Positions 25,679-36,798 of a stretch of DNA of 64,000 bases are shown piece after piece (positions within the stretch are counted from its first letter, which is position 1; each line of letters opens with the position of its first letter). The stretch comes from Monosporascus cannonballus (lineage: Eukaryota > Ascomycota > Sordariomycetes > Xylariales). The notes below the pieces were generated by a model that saw nothing but the letters and a program-made list of their open reading frames with translations, was not told the origin of the DNA and searched no databases. The position numbers and the translations under genes were made by a program. Location: assembly GCA_004154925.1 (NCBI GenBank), contig QJNS01000254.1, positions 1-64,000 on the forward strand. Direction: 5' to 3'.

Positions 25679-27177
25679 CCAGTGACTTTCAGTGTATGTG
25701 GTGTGATCAAGCGACGGCCCAGAAGCGAGCAAGACAAGGAAAACCATTGGCTTACCTATCAAGACCGCCGTTGAGACTTGCGAGCTTTCCCGGTCCTCTC
25801 GTAGCGGCCCATTGTCCCATCGATAACGCCCCAGTCAGCCAAGGCATGCGGACGTCCAGTTCAAGGAGATTCGCCACACAAGACCAGATATAAAACTCGG
25901 CGATGGGGACCTTAACTGGTCCCCGCTGAGTCTCGAGGCTTGTTGGAGGATCGTATGACTTCTTGGTGTGACTATGGTCACTCGAGCCCATATGATGGCC
26001 AACAGAATTTGGTCTTGGAGGTATTGATCTCGAAAGCATCACAGAACCAATAATAAAGCGTATCCAATGCACGGCAAGAAATCCCCATTGGACGATGGAC
26101 CAAAATAGGTGATGGAGGGACCAACTACGCCTAGAACACGCCCGCGAGAGACTGTTGCGGCCTGGGCCCGGAGGGGGGTCCACCCGAGGAGTGGGAAGAC
26201 TAGAGGGCTCCACGGCGCCTCCTTTATGGGCTAACCGCGTGAGAATGATTAGCCCCTCCCATATCAACCAGGGCTCTGAGATCTTATTGGCGATGAGGTT
26301 GCCAATGACGAGTTCGGAGAGTATCTCTCCAACCAAAGCAGTTAAGCACGGATTCTCGAGATCTTCGGTTGGCAGTAGTATGGCTAATAGACCCTGCGCT
26401 AATAACTGGCGGTATGTCCTCTCGTTCTCCGCCTGAGCTCGGATACTTTTGGAATCGTCCGGTCTGGGGACTGGCGACAGCGCCGGCAGAGGAAACAGGG
26501 AATGGTAGATGTCGTGAGGATTGGCTTCGATCGGAGGCCGGACCGGTGAATTCTTTGCGGCACGGTACGCTGAGTGACGTCGTCAGCTGGGTCACAGAGC
26601 CATGGGGCGTATGATGTTGGTGCTATGTCGGTGGCGATGTGATATGACCAAGCGTAGACAAACCTCGGATATGTGCATCCAACAGCTGGGGTAACTCGTC
26701 AAACAACAGACTCTCCAGGTCAACCTTGCGAAGCCTTTGTTCGAGAGCACGCGTGCAATGGGCAGTGATCTGTATAATCTCGGCCACGAAGATCTCGTCA
26801 GGTGTGATCTTGGCGTACCAAGTCTGAACGAAGTCTCTTATGATAATAGAGATGAGGGCATAAAGTTGGAGATCTACATCGTTGCGACTAGTCAAAGGCG
26901 GTAACAAGTCCTCGATAGGCGCGGGCGTGCCTCTGTCCCGATCGGCGGAACCAAGCTGCCGTGCGCATAGCGTCCGGCGGATCAAGGCAGCAGTAGCCTT
27001 ATCCGAGAGAAAGTCGGTCGACCCAGGACGCGCGGCACGCCGCTGAGGTTGCGATGGCACAGGCGGCGGCGCTGGCGCTGAAGAACCACCCATGCTCACG
27101 GGAGATCTAGGAGGCATGTTATTAACACTAGGGCTGACCGGCCTTGAAGATCCCGGAGTGATATCTGGTCCACTCAT
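23529..27177 (-). CDS. PXA-domain protein with a 1.5 kb intron
   Basis: Protein with a PXA (PX-associated) domain, a family of membrane-trafficking and endosome-linked proteins; S. pombe Pxa1 is a known fungal member. Exons 27177-26664, 26569-25756 and 24231-23529 give 676 aa in consistent phase. The N-terminus is Pro/Ser-rich. The PXA domain begins near residue 46 and includes FVQTWYAKITPDE, LPQLLDAHIRAYR, LSPVPRP, TYRQLLAQGLLAILLP and ALVGEILSELVIGN. Hydrophobic stretches follow, for example WIRFIIGSVML. The second junction joins NGGLDR to LLSHYIHVHILDP, which restores the family pattern. That intron (25755-24232) is 1,524 nt and holds a 10-N gap. The donor of the first intron is GTTTGT. 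An upstream non-ATG extension to 27234 is open; the ATG at 27177 was chosen. Confidence 0.85.
25610..25677. other. Assembly gap with G and C homopolymers
   Basis: Sixteen G (25610-25625), then CCCGGG, ten N (25632-25641) and thirty-six C (25642-25677). The shape suggests failed sequencing or a mis-join rather than natural sequence. It lies inside the large intron of the PXA gene. Confidence 0.9.
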
Positions 27178-28154
27178 GTCGGGTGGTAACGAATTACTTG
27201 CTGTGAGGATCGATGTTGGTAGCCCCGCTGTCACAGCCGCCGCAGGTGGTTCTGGTTCGGCTGAAGATCACCAGAGCATCATGGTTGGTTGGCCCTTTTT
27301 TGCTGACCAGAAAGAGGTCTCCAGGGTGGATATGACGTGCCAACCCGGCACGCTCTATGTCCGCAGATGCCGCATCCGTGACGGTCAAGGTTGGTTACGG
27401 TCTGACCGTTGGCCCGTAACGTGGTGATGATGTGGAGGATGAGGAGGCGGCGTGGTTTCGGACGAGGTGTAGTCGTTTAAACATTGAAATGAGGCGTTAC
27501 TCTTTTTACTCCCATTCCATGTACATATGTACCAGGTCGGCACTATTAGCGCCGTCACACTGCAAGTAAAGTGCGTGTGGTTTTTGTGATATGCCCTGCT
27601 AGGCTAGATAACTAGCAAGCAGGTCTAGGTCGTGACACGCCAGCTGCATGGGGTGTTTTGCAGCGTGCAGGGGTGTGGTGTGCTTGCCCATATTCAGCTG
27701 CAAGGGAAAACACGTGCCGATTCCAACATTAAAATCCACACCTGGACGCCTACCGCAGTTATATACATAAAACATAAATACTTCAGCAACGGGTTCCCCC
27801 CCTTCTTCTTTGAGCATTATACAGTAAGTTGAGCCACACAGCCATTAAACTCGCCTGCGGCTCATATTGTATAACGTTACACGGATCCTAAGGTCCGCTT
27901 ACCTATACATCTTGTGCATTAATTCCTTTTTCATCAAGAAACCACGCTGATATTCGATATGTAACAATAACCTTAATACGAACATCTAACGCTTGGCATA
28001 GGTCACCGCGAGCGTCTATATAAATGGGCATTTGTACATGACGGGGCTGTCTAACCAGAGGTCGGTCTGCTCAAAGTTGTCTCGGTAGTTTATAAGTATC
28101 CGATGTCCCCGTATGACACCACATGCGATTCGACTCCTTTCGTACATCCACGCC
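27178..28154. promoter_or_regulatory. Upstream region of the PXA gene
   Basis: About 1 kb between the 3' end of MSS51 and the start of the PXA gene, both on the minus strand. It should hold the MSS51 3' end and the PXA promoter. A short open frame near 27194-27388 overlaps the PXA start but lacks family resemblance. No defined element was recognised. Confidence 0.45.
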
Positions 28155-29766
28155 TTACTCTACCTCTCTGCGTGTCGCCTCGTATCTGTAATCCGGTTAG
28201 ATGAAATTGTCTTCACAATCTAAGTAAACAGCAGATCGGGAAGAGAACATACCTCTTTCCTCGGAAAGCCCACACTCCCCAGTTACCGCAGCTGACGTCT
28301 TGTGGGTCAAGGTCATTCAGATCCCACCTCAGGCTTCTGAATGTATTTTCGCCCGGTTCCATGAGCATGTCAAACTCGCCATGACACGTTTTTCGCACCC
28401 ACTCAATATCCCTCTCCATATCATACTGGGTATACCCCGTCACTATGATAGGGGCTTTGGTCTCGAGAAGGAGCGGCACGGTTTCCGACCATTCATGGGA
28501 GCTTGCCGGATGGCCGAGACCCGGATGGAACATGACAAAACAGTCAAAATAAGGATCATAAGGATAGAACTGGCCAGTCTTGTGAAGTGTGTGGTAATAA
28601 TCCACGATTGTGCTAATTTTCATTGTTGGCCATACCCGGTCCTCGACAATGGCACCGAACGGATTAGACGGGGTCCGCGGCGGTAACGGAAACTCATCAT
28701 CCCGGTTGGCCATACTCTCAGGCCCGATAAAAATGAGGTGAAACTTACCCCGGGGGAACAGATGAGCCAGCTGGACCCAGACGTTCCGGGGAAGGGAAGA
28801 TTCTGCACGAGCCCCCAGGATAAATATCCTAACCGGCGGGGCTTCTGGCCTTAAACCCTTGACATCCGTTCCACCACCGGTCTTCGGGGGGTGAAGGGTA
28901 TATCTCAGAGCGCTCAAACTCTTCAAGCCTTCCGGAGTGAGTCTGCCGCCCTTTCGGATACTGTAAGGGCTGAGCTCATGTAAGATACTCCCTATCGTCA
29001 GAGGGTAAGTGAGCAATCGGGTGACTTGTCGCATGCTCCGGTCATCGTTGATAGCCTCAAATTGTCTCGTGTAAAGGAAGGTATCCCAATTGGTCATGTT
29101 GATTGCGGCCTCTTCCATTTGTGGTCCTGCATATTCAAACTCGGGGAAGAAGCGGCCGGAGCGCAAGTCATGGTCATCCTCATTGATCTGCCTTAGAGTG
29201 TCGCAGATTTCCAGATGGGTCTCGTAGTCTTCTGCCCAGTGCTCTTCGCTGCAATAGACTGGAACACCACAATCAGGGCACTCAAAGTCTACATGGGCCG
29301 GAGGCTGATTGCCGGAGTTCGGCGCCGAGTCTCCCGGATTCGCCGGTAGACGTGTAGGTCGGTGCTCGTGGTGTGGGCAGTAAGCGTGTTGTCTAATGAA
29401 AGCAGCGCGCCGGCGCATGTCGGGGATGGGCGAGTTCGTGAAAGAGTGGAAGAGGTCATCGGGACGGAGGACGGGCGTGCGTGACTCTTCCTTTAACGGA
29501 GAGGTTGCTCCGAATTGAACTGGCTCATCCTGGGGGGTCTTAGGCTGCTGGCGTCCAAACAGCGACAAAAATCTTTTCGAATTGCACGGTGACTTCGATC
29601 GACGAGGAGCAGAACCTGATCGTACGAGCTGTCTCTGGCCAATAGTAGAGACGGATCTGCTGATGCGCGGATGAGAAGACGATGGCCTCGCTGTCGACCG
29701 CAGGCAGTTCCTGCAGACTCTGGAGGCCACCAGGCGCATCGAGGATTCCATCTCGAGGATCATCAA
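28155..29766 (-). CDS. MSS51: MSS51-like mitochondrial translational activator
   Basis: MYND-type zinc-finger protein of the Mss51 family. In yeast Mss51 acts in the mitochondrial matrix, activating translation of COX1 mRNA and linking it to cytochrome oxidase assembly. Exons 29766-28253 and 28185-28155 give 514 aa; the 31-nt last exon codes the end YEATRREVE. The first 60 residues are basic and Ser/Arg-rich, fitting a mitochondrial presequence. Zinc-ligand cysteines are at 130 (AYCPHH), 163 and 166 (CPDC), 172 (YCSEEH) and 188, with nearby histidines. The region from about 215, beginning NMTNWDTFLYTRQF and running through GARAESSLP and VMFHPGLGHP, is typical of the fungal family. Several in-frame ATGs near the start make the exact N-terminus uncertain. 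Confidence 0.93.
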
Positions 29767-30484
29767 ACGGCTTGGTGCTTGAGATGGAAGGCGTTCAAGA
29801 CGTCCTTGCTGGATGTAGATCGGTCGATAGCTTCACAGCTTGAATCCGTCATTTTCTTGGAGCCAATTGGACTGCGGTGGGGGCAACCTACAGCACGACT
29901 ATTCCCCTGATGTCAGGGCTCCACATTATGCAAGTATCAGATACATCATATGTTTATACTGATACTTCGGATAACCTCCTACGGTGTATCCACCTATGTG
30001 GGGGACTAAGTATGTAGCTAGGTAAGCTGTTATACACTATGCCAGTACTTCGTATGTTATCACGATTGACAATTGATGTTACGCTTCATAGCTGCATACG
30101 TCCTATGCTGACTGTTGGTATACCGTAACATGCATAATTTGGAGCTCTCTTGCGGCTACTGAAGCTCTGCCAATCAAAAACTAACAATCTCTGGAGCGCT
30201 TGAAAATGTCCGCCTACAACTCCAGTTTCCAGCCTCATCTCTTTATCATTTACCCTTCTCGGTAGTGACAATATCATCTGAGCTGCTTTTAGAGGTCTTG
30301 TGACAGGCTGTGCCTGCCTCACATACCTATATACAAACGCGCTCCTAATGGATATCGGAGTCTGAGGACTTTTACTGCAGTTCTCGTCAGAACCGCCGCC
30401 TCATCTCGGGATAACCCTCCTCTCAATTTTTTTTCAGTTGGTTGAGGCGCGTCGCAGGCTTACTGCGCACCACCTATTGTGAAG
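29767..30484. promoter_or_regulatory. Divergent promoter of MSS51 and RSE1
   Basis: About 720 bp between the divergent MSS51 and RSE1 starts. A CCAAT sequence occurs at 30170-30174 and a pyrimidine-rich tract with TTTTTTTTCAG lies 40-60 bp before the RSE1 start. Promoter function is inferred from position. Confidence 0.5.
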
Positions 30485-33400
30485 ATGGCGACTACTTCTA
30501 ACATGTTCCTTTACTCGCTGACAATCCAGCCTCCGACTTCTGTAACCCAAGCTATACTTGGCCAATTTTCCGGCACTAAGGAACAGCAAATTATCACCGC
30601 CTCCGGTTCGCGCCTTACCTTACTGCGTCCCGATCCATCCCAGGGCAAGGTTATCACCTTGCTGTCGCATGAAATTTTTGGTATCATAAGGTCCATTGCT
30701 GCATTCCGACTAGCAGGGAGTAACAAGGGTAAGTTCGCTCACATCCTCTTCTGAAGCTTCACTTAGTGATTGGAAGCGGCCTCGTTAGAATATTCTCGGT
30801 CCATCCCGCCTTAATACATGGTGCAGTCCAACGCGTCCTCCGAAACCTGTGCTCTGAGCCCTAAGCTAACGATTGTTATGTACCAGATTACATCATTCTC
30901 GCCACTGACTCTGGCCGAATCGCCATTGTCGAGTATATTCCGCAGCAGAATCGGTTCAAACAGCAGAAGCTCGAGACCTTCGGCAAGTCTGGTGTGCGTA
31001 GAGTCATTCCCGGCCAGTATCTAGCTTGCGATCCCAAGGGCAGAGCATGTCTTATTGCGTCGGTCGAGAAGAACAAGCTGGTCTATGTCTTGAACCGAAA
31101 TGCACAGGCAGAGCTCACTATCTCCTCCCCATTGGAAGCGCATAAGCCAGGCACCATCGTCCTGTCTATGGTCTCTTTAGATGTTGGATACGCCAATCCC
31201 GTATTCGCGGCTTTGGAAGTTGACTACAGCGAGGCTGACCAGGACCCGTCAGGCCAAGCTCTGCAAGAGATTGAGACACAGCTAGTCTACTACGAACTGG
31301 ATCTCGGACTGAACCATGTCGTCAGGAGATGGCACGAGCCGGTCGACCCCACAGCCTCGATGCTGTTCCAGGTGCCAGGCGGCAACGATGGTCCTAGCGG
31401 CGTATTGGTGTGTGGCGAGGAAAATGTCACTTACAGGCATTCTAACCAGGAGGCGTTCCGGGTCCCTATACCCAGGAGAAAGGGCGCTACCGAGGATCCT
31501 CAGAGGAAGCGGACCATTGTCTCGGGGGTTATGCATAAACTCAAGGGCAACGTGGGCGCCTTCTTCTTCCTGTTGCAAACGGAGGACGGCGACCTTTTTA
31601 AGGTTACCATCGACATGGCCGAGGATGACGAGGGCAACGCGACCGGCGAGGTGCGACGGCTAAAAATCAAGTATTTTGACACAGTTCCCGTGTCCACGAG
31701 CCTTTGCATCTTGAAGAGCGGCTTCCTCTTCGTCGCCAGCGAGTTCGGTAATCATCATTTCTACCAGTTTGAGAAACTGGGCGATGATGATGACGAGCTC
31801 GAGTTCTCTAGCGATAACTTCCCGACCGACCCGAGGGCTTCGTATGACCCGGTGTATTTCTACCCCAGACCAGCAGAAAATCTGAGTCTCGTGGAGAGCA
31901 TCGACTCGATGAACCCCCTCATCGATTGTAGGGTAGCCAACTTGACCGGTGACGACGCGCCGCAGATCTACAGCATCTGTGGAAATGGAGCTCGAAGCAC
32001 CTTTAGGACTCTGAAACATGGCCTGGAGGTGAACGAGATAGTAGCTTCAGAGCTACCCGGAATCCCCTCCGCGGTTTGGACTACCAAGTTGAACCGCCAA
32101 GACCAGTATGATGCATACATCGTTCTTTCTTTCAGCAATGGCACCCTAGTGCTCAGCATCGGCGAAACCGTCGAGGAAGTAACCGATACTGGCTTTTTAT
32201 CATCGGTTCCTACGCTCGCGGTCCAGCAACTCGGCGAGGACGGCCTCATTCAGGTACATCCCAAAGGAATCAGACATATCATCCGAGGGCGTGTGAACGA
32301 GTGGGAGGCTCCACAACACCGATCTATTGTTGCTGCTTCCACCAATGAACGTCAAGTCGCCATCGCCTTAAGCTCTGGAGAGATCGTCTATTTTGAAATG
32401 GACACGGACGGGTCATTAGCAGAGTATGACGAGAAGAAAGAGATGTTCGGGACCGTTACTTGCCTGAGCCTAGGCGATGTCCCGGAAGGTCGCTTACGAA
32501 GCTCGTTTTTGGCAGTTGGCTGCGATGATTGCACCGTCCGTGTGCTGAGTCTAGACCCGGATTCTACCCTTGAGAATAAGTCAGTGCAAGCCCTGACTGC
32601 TGCTCCGTCCGCCCTTACTATCATGTCTATGGAAGATTCCTCGACTGGTGGCACGACGTTATACCTTCATATCGGTCTCCACTCCGGCGTCTATCTGAGA
32701 ACCGTCCTTGATGAGATTACTGGGGAGTTGACGGATACTCGACAGAAGTTCCTAGGCCCAAAGCATGTACGATTATTCCAGGTCTCCGTCCAAGGGCAGC
32801 GATGTGTCCTAGGGCTCAGCTCGAGGACATGGCTGGGGTATTCGGACCCGATCACGAAAGGATTCATGATGACGCCCCTGGACTATAGTGACCTGGAATG
32901 GGGCTGGAATTTTAGTAGTGAGCAATGCGAAGAAGGTATGGTGGGAATCCAGGGGCAAAATCTCAAGTAAGTGAAATATGCTGTCTACTTTCTTTTTTGT
33001 CCCCTTTTTTTTCTTTGGAGAGAATGATGAGAACCTGGGAACCGATGCCACTGGCGATGAGTTTATCAAATATTTATACCAATTGTTACTACTGACTCTT
33101 TTCCTACTATCGTCTCTTGCCGTCTATTGATGATGCTTCGGAATACCTCTACTAATATTGGGCAGGATCTTCTCGATAGACAAGTTGGGCGAGACTATAC
33201 TCCAGCAATCTATACCCCTTACGTATACGCCCAAGCGCTTGGTAAAACATCCGGATCAACCGTATTTCTACACGATAGAGTCCGAGAATAATACGCTCCC
33301 TCCTGAGCTGCGTGCACAGCTCTTAGCGGATCCTGGAGTTGTCAACGGCGATGCTGCTGTACTGCCGCCCGAGGAGTTTGGCTACCCCAGAGGTCGCGGC

Positions 33401-34531
33401 CGTTGGGCATCTTGTATCAGCGTCGTCGATCCTCTCACCGAAAGAAAGGTCTTACAGACCCTTCATCTCACGGAGAATGAAGCTGCTGTCAGCATGGCGA
33501 CGGTTTCCTTCGCAAGCCAGGACAACGAGACGTTCTTGGTGGTTGGCACTGGCAAAGACATGATCGTGAGCCCTCGACAGTTCAGTGCCGGATTTATCCA
33601 TGTCTACAGGTTCCGCGACGACGGCAGAGAGATCGAATTCATCCACAAGACGAAAGTCGAAGAGCCGCCAATGGCAATGATACAATTTCAAGGTCGCTTG
33701 CTAGCGGGTATCGGCAAGACACTTCGAGCTTACGATCTTGGCTTGCGGCAACTTCTGCGAAAGGCTCAAGCCGAGGTTGCTCCACAGCTCATCGTCTCCA
33801 TACAAACCCAGGGTAGCCGCATCGTCGTAGGGGACGTTCAACAGAGCGTGACTTACGTGGTGTATAAGTACGAGAGTAACAAATTGATCCCCTTCGCCGA
33901 CGACAGCGTAGCGCGGTGGACAAACTGCACGGCCATGGTAGACTACGAATCGGTTGCGGGTGGTGACAAGTTCGGCAACGTGTGGATCGTGCGATGTCCC
34001 CAGAAGGCTAGCGAGGAAGCTGACGAGGACGCTGTTGGCGCTCATATTCAACACGCCAGAGAATATCTGCACGGCACGAGCCATCGTGTCAGCCTTATGA
34101 CGCATTTCTACACGCAAGATGTCCCTACTAGTATAACCAAGACGAACCTTGTTGTCGGCGGACAGGATGTCCTGTTGTGGAGCGGTGTCCAGGGCACGGT
34201 CGGTGTCTTCATACCATTTGTCAGTCGCGAGGATGTCGACTTCTTCCAGAGCCTCGAATCTCACATGCGCACCGAGGATCCCCCATTGGCTGGAAGGGAT
34301 CATCTTATGTACCGAAGCTACTACGTCCCAGTCAAGGGCGTCATCGACGGCGATTTATGCGAGAGATTCGCATTGCTCCCCACCGACAAGAAGCAAATGA
34401 TTGCTGGAGATCTGGACCGCTCGGTTCGCGAGATCGAGAGGAAGATCTCGGTAAGCTGCCCACTCCCCTTTCCGCAGTAGCTTGTATAACTGACTATTCA
34501 TCAGGACCTCCGTACTCGATCTGCATTCTAA
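30485..34531 (+). CDS. RSE1: Pre-mRNA splicing factor RSE1 (SF3B3)
   Basis: Large beta-propeller subunit of the SF3b complex of U2 snRNP, acting in the nucleus in branch-site recognition. Exons 30485-30728, 30887-32966, 33166-34450 and 34505-34531 give 1,211 aa, the normal fungal length. It begins [17 protein letters not shown], followed by [13 protein letters not shown] and [16 protein letters not shown]. The MMS1-like N-terminal propellers occupy roughly residues 75-600 and the CPSF_A region roughly 860-1180, with RYFVRWTN-like [15 protein letters not shown] and [12 protein letters not shown]. The last exon codes only DLRTRSAF, the conserved tail. Introns are 158, 199 and 54 nt. No damage was seen. 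It shares a divergent promoter with MSS51. Confidence 0.96.
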
Positions 34532-34995
34532 GCAATGCATATTCTGCAGCATTATTTCGACCAGTGGATGGAACACGTCTATTCCAATACCACCTACCGA
34601 TTGCAGATATTCACCGGGTTGACGATGAGATACCGGATTTATTACGCTCAAGTCATGATGCCGGTTTCTGAGTCAGCGCTATAAAGGGGGTGCGAACGCC
34701 ATTCAGCACATCTCATACCGGTCGATTGCCCTTGGCTATGAAGGATGTGCATAGAGGATGTGCACCGTCTCCAGAGGGGACCAGTCCGGAGGGTATGTTG
34801 TATTATATGAAGAGAGGATATGACGACGGTCCGGCGTTCGAAGAGGACCACTAAAGTTTAATATAATCAGCCTAAAACGCCCACTCTAGTTTACCCCCGA
34901 CCCGCAGCTCGTGAGAGCCGCGCTTGTGCTTTGTACAGTGCTATCATGCAGAATGAAAACAGGTATTTAATCCATTTGGCCACGGACCATGACCA
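34532..34995. other. Convergent intergenic region
   Basis: About 460 bp between the 3' ends of RSE1 and the LysM protein gene. No coding frame with support; it probably holds both 3' untranslated regions. Confidence 0.55.
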
Positions 34996-36009
34996 TCACA
35001 CTCGGCGTCTGCTCCCCCATAAACCCGTCGTTATCCTGCCGCTACAGCTGCCGGCACCACCACCGCCGACCCTCTTCCCCCGCCGCCGGGCCTCGAGGGG
35101 ATGCGCGCGCTCCCACTCCTCGTCGGCCAAGTATCTCTCGACGGCGGCCTCGAGGTCGTAGCCGGCCTGCTCGAGGTACAGCACGGCGACGTCGTAGTCG
35201 TGGACGCGACATCGCACCATCCAGCGACGGATGCTCGCCTTGCGGCGCTCCTCGTCCTCGCCCCCGACAGGCCGCGGCGACAGCGAGACCCGGGCGCCGG
35301 GGATCACCACCGTCCGCCGCCCCTGGATCAGGTGGTCGCTGTGGATGTTATTGGCGCGTCGCAGCGCTGCCGCGGGGACGCCGTATCGTAGGGAGAGCGA
35401 CGCGACCGTGTCGTGCGGTTGGTCCAGGAAGTGTAGGATGTCTTGTGCGGGTTCCGAGAGGGCGGGGCCGTCGGTCTTCTTCTTTTCGTCATGGAAGTTG
35501 GAGGGCGTGTTGATCGAGGAGGGCGTGTAGGGCGGCGGCGGTCGGTCCGGATCTGGCTCTTGGCCTTGGTCTTGTCGGCTCCGGTGGTCTCGAGCGGGCA
35601 GCGCGGGTTTGGAGGCTATGGCGGAGGTGTAGGATGGGGGGTCCTTGAGCCCCTGCGGGAGGGCGCTGCTGGTTTGCGAGATCTGGCAGTACGGGCAGTA
35701 GTTTCGGAACCGCGGGTTGTTCTAAACGGGGACGCGCGGGAGTCAGTATTCACGGGACACGCAGATGCCAAGCCCGGTAGGCTCAGGCTCGTTGTAAGGG
35801 CCTATACACACATATATACAGCTCCCGCATATTATGCGCCCGCAGCATTCTACCCGCCGGTCGTCTGGCAGCGGCTTCTCGGACGAGGCGTCGTAGCGCG
35901 GCCCGGCGGACAGGAGCTGGGCGCAGGTGCAGCAGGGTTCCATCGGGGTCGTCGCGTGCATATTACTCATACGATGCGAAATAATATAGGAAATGTCGAG
36001 GTGGTTCAT
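34996..36009 (-). CDS. Zinc-ribbon, LysM and UBA-like domain protein
   Basis: Probably intracellular LysM protein, not a secreted chitin-binding effector, because no signal peptide is seen. Exons 36009-35812 and 35721-34996 give 307 aa. The N-terminal part has three cysteine pairs, CCTC, CGRIICGSC and YCPYC, that fit a zinc-binding ribbon or RING-like fold; the intron falls between the second and third. A Pro-rich linker (PPPPYTPS) follows. The LysM domain reads DTVASLSLRYGVPAAALRRA then HLIQGRRTVVIPG. A UBA-like helix set, LEQAGYDLEAAVERYLADEE, is near the end. The donor is GTGTGT, weaker than usual. Met at 36009 is the most upstream start; a downstream Met before HATTPMEP is also possible. 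The function is not known. Confidence 0.82.
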
Positions 36010-36798
36010 TGCAGTTAGAAGAGATAAAACAAGATAAAGATGGGTTGCACTACCGAAATGTTCTAGATGGCGGTTACTTGATCGTTATCATGACAGGCTG
36101 ACCTGCTATCGATAGTGGGATGACCTAAGTTTACCTTGTAGGTAGGAAGGTACTTCATACTGTGTACGGAGGAAGCCGTAATTCGCTGAAGCTTGAATGT
36201 ACAGTGCGGCGCGTGAATGGACGGACTACCTAGGTACATGGTACGAGGTGTTGTATAGTAGTGGCCGCGCTAGCTGGCGGGCAGGGGTGCCGCCTCTAAT
36301 AACCTCCATCATTAGCAATCAACCTCATGTGGGACCTCCAAACGACAAGTCCCTACATTTTATTGTAATTACTCGCATAATACTTCGTATCCTTCGTATA
36401 CACAGCAAAATGAAAGCTTCGTTTGTCTACCTCTCGTACATAGGTGTGAAAGCATTGCATCCTCCTTTAGTGAACTGGACTCTGCCTTGTCCGTTCATTT
36501 ATATGTAAATTAAGCTTTCATATGCTGCGCTAGAATCTCCTTTTCGAGGACACCAAGTCTGTCCACATGATTCATTGTCTACTTTTCTTGCCTACTTCGT
36601 CTTATTTGCTTCCGTGGTAGCTCTAGCTACATTAAATACCTGTCCCAGCCACCTCCATCACGACGTCGACACGATCTATGCTAATCGAGCGAGTATCGTC
36701 TGCCTGCGCCCGATACACAACCTCAGAAGGTCCAGCTGTTTCAGTAGATACGTGTTTAGCTCGATGTAATCTTAATACCGCTTGAAAGCAATTTCGAG
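36010..36798. promoter_or_regulatory. Divergent upstream region of LysM and SIP3-like genes
   Basis: About 790 bp between divergent starts. Contains several CCTAGGTA/TAGGTAGG-type short motifs common in these genomes and no supported coding frame. Promoter function is inferred from position. Confidence 0.45.
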
